Shown piece by piece: positions 57,954 to 64,000 of a DNA stretch of 64,000 nucleotides. The position numbers and the translations under genes are program-made. The notes below the pieces were generated by a model that saw only the letters and a list, made by a program, of their open reading frames with translations, was not told where the DNA came from and made no database searches. Numbering within the stretch: the first letter of the stretch is position 1; every line of letters starts with the position of its first letter. The stretch comes from Photobacterium ganghwense (GTDB taxonomy: Bacteria > Pseudomonadota > Gammaproteobacteria > Enterobacterales > Vibrionaceae), in assembly GCF_003025595.1 (NCBI RefSeq), contig NZ_PYMI01000002.1:372001-436000 (forward strand), read 5' to 3'.

Positions 57954-58133
57954 ATGGCAATGCAAAACGAAGATAAGAGCACTTGGGCCATTGGCGGCGG
58001 TGTGATCATCGGTTTGGGTGTAGGCTTCTTTTTTCTACCGGAATCCGTTTTTGGATTTGTTGGTTCGCTTTTGGTTGGGCTGGGTGTGGGACTGGTGGTG
58101 ACGGCAGTGTTATCTGTTATTCGTAAGCCGTAA
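57954..58133 (+). CDS. Small two-helix membrane protein (59 residues)
   Basis: A 59-codon gene, ATG 57954 to TAA 58131. The N-terminus is polar (MAMQNEDKSTW), followed by two glycine-rich hydrophobic segments: AIGGGVIIGLGVGFFFL and VGSLLVGLGVGLVVTAVL, ending in RKP. The Gly-x3-Gly patterns suggest tightly packed helices. A purine-rich GAGAGTAAAG lies upstream. No recognised family. The stop is within the first unit of a heptamer repeat. Confidence 0.65.
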   Translation: MAMQNEDKSTWAIGGGVIIGLGVGFFFLPESVFGFVGSLLVGLGVGLVVTAVLSVIRKP

Positions 58134-58150
58134 GCCGTAAGCCGTAAGCC
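58123..58150 (+). repeat. Heptanucleotide tandem repeat, four units, across a stop codon
   Basis: GTAAGCC four times without a mismatch. It begins in the last codons of the small membrane protein and supplies its TAA, a layout like the repeat at 40463-40511. Confidence 0.92.
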
Positions 58151-58207
58151 GAGGCCTGATGATGCTCTGTTTGATCAACACGCTTGGCTATTGTGGTTTT
58201 ACATACC

Positions 58208-58240
58208 GTTTGAATTTTCATAAGGTTTGAATTTCAGATA
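58208..58240 (+). repeat. Tandem repeat of about 17 nt, two units
   Basis: GTTTGAATTTTCATAAG followed by GTTTGAATTTCAGATA, in the leader of the APH-family gene. Confidence 0.75.
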
Positions 58241-58271
58241 CAAGGCGAAGGGCACGCCTTTAAACGGGAAA

Positions 58272-59459
58272 ATGACCTACATGGAAACAAGAACGGAATC
58301 TTGTCTGGAATGGGAATCACTGGCGGCGAAGTTGCGCCTCGTGCTGGCTCATTGGCCGCAAGTGCCTGAGCACAGCATGCTGGAACCCGTTGCGGTTGGC
58401 GCAACGAATCATGTTTTTCGGGTACATGGTGAGCCGGAGGCCGTATTGCCCGTCTGGTATCTTCGGCAATATCGCACTCAGGATGTCTCGAAAATTCAGC
58501 GCGAGCACCGGCTTTTGTGTTCCCTTGCCAGTACTCTTGAGACTGTTGTTGTTCCCGTGACGTCGTCTGCGGGCGAAACGCTGGTTTCGCTGGATGGCCA
58601 TTACTTCGCCTTATTTCCTGAAGCGCGGGGCCAATCAGTGCCTGCTTGTCAGCTGACGCTGGATCATGCCTGTTCAGCTGGGGAAGCGTTGGGACGGTTG
58701 CATTACGCATTAAATCAAGCGTGTTCTGAAAGCGAGCTGTCTGAGTATTCGACGATTACTCTGCGCTGGCCGCAGCGGGAATGGGTCCGCCGGCTGGAAA
58801 AAGTTATCGAGGCAATCGAACAGCGCTTACCGTCGCGAGCTCTATTCCAAGCGCTCTTTAAACCGCTCTCTCAACCGCTATTGCCAATCCAACCGTTATC
58901 GTTAATCCAGCGGCAAGCGCCTATAAAACCGCTGCCGTTAAACCCATTGTACCGCTTACCGCGTGGGACTGATGCTTGGGCGTTACGGCGCGCCATCCGA
59001 CAGAAAGCGTATTTGGCAAGTTCGCGAAGCTTACACTATCATACCCCGACCTCTCCGCTGAAACTGATTCATGGTGATTATCATCACTACAATGTCTTTT
59101 TCGACGGTTCGAATCAGGTATCGGGGATTATCGACTGGGATTTGGTCGGACGAATGCCGCTCGGGTATGAAGTTGTCAGGGCCTGTATGTATATGTTCCA
59201 GATGGATGTTGAACGCTCACTGGCTTTCATTCGATCTTATCTGACGGTGATGCCGCTTTCTTTTGCGGAGCTGAGCGATGGGGCTAAGTCCTGGGGGATC
59301 TATGCTGATCACCATGTTTGGGCCTTAGAAGAAGTGTATCTGAAAGGTAACCTCTCAGCGAAGAAATTCATTCCGCACCATGACTTTGAAGCCTTTCAGG
59401 AACGCTGGAAACCTATCGGAGACCAGCTTTCCTCTTCCATCTGTTTCCAGCACCGCTAA
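58272..59459 (+). CDS. APH-family small-molecule kinase
   Basis: A 395-residue protein of the aminoglycoside/choline/homoserine kinase fold. The catalytic loop LIHGDYHHYNVFF (Brenner motif HGDxxxxN) and the metal aspartate in GIIDWDLVG are intact. The N-lobe has the ATP-binding start GATNHVFRV. A Pro/Leu-rich stretch (near residues 195-235, FKPLSQPLLPIQPLS..APIKPLPLNPL) separates the lobes and is unusual for the family. ATG 58272 has GGGA ahead; Met 58281 and TTG 58227 are alternatives. Substrate unknown. Nothing beside it suggests antibiotic resistance. Confidence 0.82.
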   Translation: MTYMETRTESCLEWESLAAKLRLVLAHWPQVPEHSMLEPVAVGATNHVFRVHGEPEAVLPVWYLRQYRTQDVSKIQREHRLLCSLASTLETVVVPVTSSAGETLVSLDGHYFALFPEARGQSVPACQLTLDHACSAGEALGRLHYALNQACSESELSEYSTITLRWPQREWVRRLEKVIEAIEQRLPSRALFQALFKPLSQPLLPIQPLSLIQRQAPIKPLPLNPLYRLPRGTDAWALRRAIRQKAYLASSRSLHYHTPTSPLKLIHGDYHHYNVFFDGSNQVSGIIDWDLVGRMPLGYEVVRACMYMFQMDVERSLAFIRSYLTVMPLSFAELSDGAKSWGIYADHHVWALEEVYLKGNLSAKKFIPHHDFEAFQERWKPIGDQLSSSICFQHR

Positions 59460-59492
59460 TCCGGTCGTTAACTTATAGTAAGTAAGGATGAA

Positions 59493-60995
59493 TTACTGAT
59501 AAGTCAGATTACTCAGCTCGACATAATTGGTGTTCCAGGGTCGGCATGTGCCGTCCAGTTCAATTTCAAACAGGATTAGCTCGCTGCTGTCGATAGCCCG
59601 AATGACGACCCGACTAGGGTTGTCATTAGTGCGATCAACGGCGGAGTAGGTGATCAGATAATTGTCCCCGCTTTTGTATACGCTTGAACAAATATCACTG
59701 AAAATACCGGCATCGTATATCCAGGTGGCGTCTGCCGTCATGGACGATTCATCGATGGCAAAGGACATGGCTAAACTGGAGGCTAATGCAATGCCTGTCG
59801 GCGCGCCAGCGGGTTGATTGAAACTCAGTTGCCCATTGTTAAACAGCATGAGTTCACCATTGACAATCGATAACGCGTGCTGGCCAATAGGTTTCGTGTC
59901 GCTCGAAGTTAGCGACAGAGGCTGCAGTGAAGGATGATTGACGAACCAGTGTTTAGTTTCATCGCCCAGTAACCATTTCATTTTTTTGCTGGCGTAATCG
60001 ATTTTAACGACAAAGTTTTCCCGGCTGGACACTATAATACTGTCATCGTCAGGGGAATAAATCGCAGAGTTCATGTGAAACCAGTCAATACCATTACGGA
60101 TGAAATCTGACGGATCTTCGCTGTTTTCTGTCAAATGCGTTGAAATGATTTCGCCAAAATCCCAGTGATCAATTTCATTCCCATTCTGATCGACTTCTAA
60201 TAACACGGATTCGACCAAATTATTGCCGTTTTTTGTGGTGTCTACATTTAAGAAATAGCCGGTTTTTCCTTTTGAGGTTTCGTGGTGTGGTCTAATCTGT
60301 GTCAGTTGACTGGAGGTAATTTTTAACCTTTCTTCATCACCGGTCAGGGAAAGATACACCAGCTCATCATTATCCTGAATGATAAAACGTCCGTTTTCAA
60401 ATAATGCGTAACGATAATCACTTGTTGGAGTATTGGCTGTCCAGCGCACATTGCCGTCAACATCCACTATGATAGGGCCTTGATCCGTATTATTTTCAAG
60501 ATGGAGATAGCTAAAAGCGATGTTGTTGGTATCCAGTTTTTTGTTGATTTGCAGATTGTCGTAACTGCCATTGGGATCAATATATTCGCTGGTTGTAATC
60601 TGTGTTGACACGGAGCGCGTGGATCCGTCGGTCAATGTAATATCAACAGTGACCTGGTTGTCATAGCCGCTGTAAAGCCCGAAAACAGGCAAAAGAAAGC
60701 CACTTTCTGTAGCTGTGAGGGCATCAGGCGTGAAGGTGGCCTTGATGGGTTTGGAAAACGTACCGGGCATGGGCTGAATGGTAAATGAGACGCTGGAAAG
60801 GAAATCAATGTCTAACCCGACGTCTAAATCAGAAATAAACACTGATGAGTCGGTATCTTTTTCAGTTACATTAATTGGGGATGTGGTGTCTATTGTGTCA
60901 TCGGTTGAAGACGTATTCTCAGATGAATTATCTGAGTCGTTACAACCTGTCAATAGCAGCAACAACACAGCAGCAGGATACCTTTTCATAAGCAA
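59493..60995 (-). CDS. Arylsulfate sulfotransferase-like lipoprotein
   Basis: A 500-residue protein with a lipobox (LLTGC, Cys18) and an acidic Ser/Thr-rich linker (residues 20-50). An N-terminal beta-domain (about 65-140) precedes a six-bladed propeller typical of PAPS-independent arylsulfate sulfotransferases. Signatures are PHHET (H237/H238), DWFHMNS (H307), SSRENFVVKI (R325) and GQHALS (H373, probable catalytic His). These enzymes move sulfate between phenols. Known ASSTs are soluble periplasmic enzymes, so lipid anchoring is notable. Its DNA is AT-richer than neighbours. Confidence 0.82.
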   Translation of the reverse strand: MLMKRYPAAVLLLLLTGCNDSDNSSENTSSTDDTIDTTSPINVTEKDTDSSVFISDLDVGLDIDFLSSVSFTIQPMPGTFSKPIKATFTPDALTATESGFLLPVFGLYSGYDNQVTVDITLTDGSTRSVSTQITTSEYIDPNGSYDNLQINKKLDTNNIAFSYLHLENNTDQGPIIVDVDGNVRWTANTPTSDYRYALFENGRFIIQDNDELVYLSLTGDEERLKITSSQLTQIRPHHETSKGKTGYFLNVDTTKNGNNLVESVLLEVDQNGNEIDHWDFGEIISTHLTENSEDPSDFIRNGIDWFHMNSAIYSPDDDSIIVSSRENFVVKIDYASKKMKWLLGDETKHWFVNHPSLQPLSLTSSDTKPIGQHALSIVNGELMLFNNGQLSFNQPAGAPTGIALASSLAMSFAIDESSMTADATWIYDAGIFSDICSSVYKSGDNYLITYSAVDRTNDNPSRVVIRAIDSSELILFEIELDGTCRPWNTNYVELSNLTYQ

Positions 60996-61405
60996 TAATC
61001 AGTTAATTTCGTTATGAAGATTTTAAATGATCAGTCACTCTTATTTGTCTCAGTTTTAATAATAAGGAATGGCGAAATTCTCAATCATATTGGTATAACT
61101 TTTTAGTGGTTAAGTATTGTGGTGGATTTATACTTCTATTTTATGGGAATGTTTTTAAATTATTGTAAAGTGACAACTTTAAAATAACGTATCTTGCGTT
61201 GGGAAATTTTGATGGTGATGAAAGCAAATAAAGGCATCAATGTTGATGCCTTTATTTATCATTGTTTTTTGTTGTTACTTTTATTTTTTCTAGCGGATAC
61301 TTTCTGTTTGGCTTAGGGGCGATTTAATTATTCTGACTTGTTTACGATAGTTTATCACTTGTCAGGGTTTCGCTTTATTGGGCTATTAACACTGGGTTTT
61401 ATCCA
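60996..61405. other. AT-rich intergenic region
   Basis: About 410 nt upstream of the sulfotransferase gene and downstream of the FUSC gene, both on the minus strand. Contains the terminator hairpin at 61226-61257. No gene seen. Confidence 0.5.
61226..61257 (-). terminator. Palindromic terminator after the FUSC gene
   Basis: AAATAAAGGCATCAA and its complement flank a central TG, giving a 13- to 15-bp stem with A- and T-rich ends. It lies 150 nt beyond the FUSC stop and could work in either direction. Confidence 0.7.
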
Positions 61406-63595
61406 TTACAGTGAAAACGGTGACAATTTTAACTGATTCAACTGGCTAATGTGTGTGTAATGGCTAATTTTACGCATTGACTTGGCCAGCAGCAGTAAAG
61501 ACGTCAGCAACTGATAACTTTGATCGGCTTGCGCCGGCGTTAAGGTCAGTTGCAAGACGGAGTGTTTGTCAAAACCTGCCAGATACTGCTGGAGTTTGTC
61601 TGACATTGCATCCAGTTTTTGTTCGTGCTCGTTGATGGCACTCGCTTCAGCATGATGAGTGTGCACTGATGATAGATCATGCTGAGATTCATTCAGCAAT
61701 GGTGTATCCAGCAAACTGGCCAACTCCTCAAGTGTGTGTTTGAGTAATCGCTCGATACCGGTATTGCGGCTATGCGCCAACCATGTCTGGTAACTATCCT
61801 GGAATGCGTGAAAGTGAACGCACAAAGTGTAGCTTTCTTCAATCAGCTGGCGAATATTTGCTGGCGCAACATCAGGGAAAGCTGGCCAGTTCACCCGGGT
61901 AGAGGCCACTTCAGCCATCGTGGCGGAACGCAACGGAGTCTGACTGAAAGCCAGCCAGGTAGGTTGTGGCTTATCGGCGGCACGGCTCATCACTGTGAGT
62001 CGATGCAACAGACCAAGGCGAAACCGTTTCAGTTCCCGTAGCAACACATGCTCCGCGGTGGCTGGAAACAAGGTATGGTTAACCAGAAAAATGACCAACA
62101 TACTGATTGCAATCAGCATGAGTTGCAGCAGAGCCAGATTAATGTCATAGACCGGATTCAACTGCATGGCACTGCTGGTCATGATCGCCAGAATCTGAGA
62201 ACCCAGTAAGCGCTGAATAATCTGCTGTGGCTGGTGGAAAACATACCAGATCAGGAAGGCATTCAAAAAGTAGAAGGCACCCAGTTGCCACACCTCTGAC
62301 ATCAATGGCATCAGAAAAACATACTGCGCCAGCATGATTCCAGACCACATCATAATGCTTCTGAGCAGCACGCTGGTGCTGATAAACGGCAGTGTCAGGA
62401 TCACACTACCCAGAATTCCCCCCAGTAATACGATCAGCGCGCCACCCGGCATCGGGACATACAGCCATAACACGATACATATCCACAAAATCACCGTGAT
62501 CTTTAATGCATTGATGGCATTTTCAGGCATAAATCGCCATCCGGCAGGCTTTGCTTTTGTCGCTGGTTGCGCTCTTGCCTTATCCAGCATGATGGCTTCA
62601 AGGGTGTTTAGCATCTCGTGGTGCAGCCGATCAATTTTGGTCAGGACATTTTCCAGCATTCGCAGTGCCCCGTGATGATGAGACAGCTCCTGTGGCTGCT
62701 GGCTAAGGGTACTTTGCTGTGGCAGGGGATTTACGCCTGCGCCGCCGCCAGACAGCAAGCTCTCGGCACGGCGGGTACGTTGCTCAAGCCGTAGCAACAG
62801 ATCGTGAATATCCGCCTGAGCACTTTCCGGCAATGGCGTAGGCAGAAGTGCTGAAGCTTCGGATAAGTGGCCGCACAGTAAAGCCCATTGGTTCATCTGT
62901 GCCAGATAGTGCTGCCAGAGCTGTTTGGTGCTGGCGATATGGTAACTGTCGGCCTGGGCCGCGGAAATCAGATCCTCCAGTCGGGTCAGGCGCTTAATGC
63001 TGTCACCGACAGACAGGCTGTGACTGAATGTACCGGTTTCTGCCAATTGCTCTAACGCGGCTTGGAGGTGTGTTGCCTGAGTAGCGTAATACCCTTGCAG
63101 CGTACTGGTCAGCACCTGACGGCTGGAGCTAGGCCAGAGCAGACTGTACACCAAGGTAAACGACAGAACCCCCAACACGGTTTCCTGCAGGCGCAGAACC
63201 GCAATGTTGAAAGTCTGATCACTGGAAAACTTCCCCATCACCAAAATCAGGGAAGCCACCATAAAGGTCATTGTCCAGACGTAGCCGTTTTTCGGATTGG
63301 TCTGATGATAGACACACAGGGCAGTAAACAGTGAATAACTGATCAGAAACGGCAGTTGCTGCTGGGCAAACAGGCCGGCCAGGGTAAAAGCAGCCACCAT
63401 GCCGAGAACTGTGCCCATAATACGGTGGCGGCCTTTTTGCAGCGAATGGCCGGTTGTTTCCGTTGCCGCCATCACAAAGACGGCAAATGCGGCCCAGTAC
63501 GGGCGCTCCCAACCGAGCCATAAGGCACTGACAATTGCCAGTGTCAAAGCGGAAGCAACCTTAATCGGCCGCTTGCTGCGTTCGCTGAAAAACAT
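61406..63595 (-). CDS. FUSC-family efflux protein (AaeB/YccS-like)
   Basis: A 729-residue inner-membrane protein with two blocks of helices (about residues 12-155 and 365-520), each followed by a long cytoplasmic helical region, the duplicated plan of FUSC/AaeB proteins. Motifs include WERPYWAAFAVFVMA and ETVLGVLSFTLVYSLLWP. The partner gene 14 nt upstream encodes an HlyD-type adaptor, as in aaeA-aaeB, which exports aromatic carboxylic acids such as p-hydroxybenzoate. Substrate here is inferred. The histidine-rich segment SSVHTHHAEAS in the C-terminal part is unusual. Confidence 0.87.
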   Translation of the reverse strand: MFFSERSKRPIKVASALTLAIVSALWLGWERPYWAAFAVFVMAATETTGHSLQKGRHRIMGTVLGMVAAFTLAGLFAQQQLPFLISYSLFTALCVYHQTNPKNGYVWTMTFMVASLILVMGKFSSDQTFNIAVLRLQETVLGVLSFTLVYSLLWPSSSRQVLTSTLQGYYATQATHLQAALEQLAETGTFSHSLSVGDSIKRLTRLEDLISAAQADSYHIASTKQLWQHYLAQMNQWALLCGHLSEASALLPTPLPESAQADIHDLLLRLEQRTRRAESLLSGGGAGVNPLPQQSTLSQQPQELSHHHGALRMLENVLTKIDRLHHEMLNTLEAIMLDKARAQPATKAKPAGWRFMPENAINALKITVILWICIVLWLYVPMPGGALIVLLGGILGSVILTLPFISTSVLLRSIMMWSGIMLAQYVFLMPLMSEVWQLGAFYFLNAFLIWYVFHQPQQIIQRLLGSQILAIMTSSAMQLNPVYDINLALLQLMLIAISMLVIFLVNHTLFPATAEHVLLRELKRFRLGLLHRLTVMSRAADKPQPTWLAFSQTPLRSATMAEVASTRVNWPAFPDVAPANIRQLIEESYTLCVHFHAFQDSYQTWLAHSRNTGIERLLKHTLEELASLLDTPLLNESQHDLSSVHTHHAEASAINEHEQKLDAMSDKLQQYLAGFDKHSVLQLTLTPAQADQSYQLLTSLLLLAKSMRKISHYTHISQLNQLKLSPFSL

Positions 63596-63609
63596 GATAG
63601 CTCCTGACG

Positions 63610-64000
63610 TTAACGCTGAGTCTTAAGGGCGATTTGTTCGATGGTCACCGGTGCCACTTTATGGATGATGATTGAGGCGGAAGTGCCGACCCGTAACTGG
63701 ATGTTTGGCGGCAGCTGCTCAATCTGCACGCGAACCGGTATCCGCTGGGCCAGACGAATCCATTGAAATGTCGGAGTAACATTTGGCAGTAGCGACACCC
63801 CGGTGCTGCCGTCTTTATGGGCAATACCGTAGCCGATACTTTCGACGGTAGCCTGCAGAGGCTGATCCGGGTATGACATCAGAGACACGGTGGCTTTGTC
63901 GCCGGTAGAAACGTCACGGATATCTGTTTCTTTGAAAAAGCCTTCAATCCAGAAACTGTGCTGATCCACCAATGCCACCACCGGCTGGTTGGCGACCACC
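63610..64000 (-). CDS. HlyD-family membrane-fusion adaptor, 5' end outside the window
   Basis: The C-terminal 130 residues of a periplasmic adaptor protein, cut by the window edge. The segment HSFWIEGFFKETDIRDVSTGDKATVSL and the following beta-barrel (VRVQIEQLPPNIQLRVGTSASIII) match AaeA/EmrA-type HlyD proteins. The stop lies 14 nt before the FUSC gene, indicating one operon and a shared efflux pump. Confidence 0.85.
   Translation of the reverse strand, partial: VVANQPVVALVDQHSFWIEGFFKETDIRDVSTGDKATVSLMSYPDQPLQATVESIGYGIAHKDGSTGVSLLPNVTPTFQWIRLAQRIPVRVQIEQLPPNIQLRVGTSASIIIHKVAPVTIEQIALKTQR

Overview
The window looks like about 64 kb of chromosome from a gamma-proteobacterium, most likely a marine Vibrionaceae of the Photobacterium/Grimontia/Enterovibrio type. 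This rests on gene content read by eye: an RstA/RstB two-component pair, a chromosomal Qnr-type pentapeptide protein, a PmrAB/CarRS-like two-component pair beside lipid A phosphoethanolamine transferase genes, a chitin-oligosaccharide type GH20 enzyme, and a DgcN/DgcA D-glutamate pathway. Base composition is near 50 % GC with a few clearly AT-richer genes. The genus assignment is inference. I saw no rRNA or tRNA gene, insertion sequence, phage gene or CRISPR array.

Layout. 0-8 kb: alpha/beta hydrolase, LysR regulator, DCC-family thiol protein, rstAB, two unknown small proteins, qnr, and an AT-rich lipoprotein that is a trypsin-fold protease with all three catalytic residues replaced. 8.6-10.7 kb: a first eptA-dgkA pair. 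11.4-19.3 kb: a same-strand block of a LysR regulator and a UgpABCE/MalFGK-like importer, with a PHP-phosphoesterase/HAD-phosphatase fusion between the binding protein and the ATPase. 19.4-28.5 kb (minus strand): a single-chain carrier-protein/acyl-AMP ligase/acyltransferase, a two-receiver diguanylate cyclase and a giant AsmA-family protein. 29-34 kb: fetAB iron exporter, an exported intradiol dioxygenase, a DMT exporter and an outer-membrane transporter-like protein. 34-40.5 kb: D-glutamate catabolism (dgcA, dgcN), a polar amino acid ABC importer and a divergent LysR gene. 41-43.7 kb: secreted beta-N-acetylhexosaminidase.

43.8-53.7 kb is a ten-kilobase minus-strand envelope-modification locus: sensor kinase and response regulator, an unrecognised outer-membrane-like protein, a GT39 (ArnT-like) transferase, a VTT/TVP38 membrane protein, a GT2 (ArnC-like) transferase, an orphan response regulator, and a second dgkA-eptA pair with a perfect match to the PmrA box consensus just upstream. 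I infer a regulated system that decorates lipid A with phosphoethanolamine and with a sugar carried on undecaprenyl phosphate. The diacylglycerol left by EptA would be recycled by DgkA. 54-64 kb: PepSY protein plus cytochrome b561, YidA-like phosphatase, DMT exporter with a divergent Lrp regulator, a small two-helix membrane protein, an APH-family kinase, an arylsulfate sulfotransferase-like lipoprotein, and a FUSC/HlyD efflux pair cut by the window edge.

A second theme is sequence texture. At least fourteen short tandem or near-tandem direct repeats (7-31 nt period) lie in intergenic DNA, across stop codons, or in frame at the N-termini of two transporter genes. This is more than I would expect in such a compact region.
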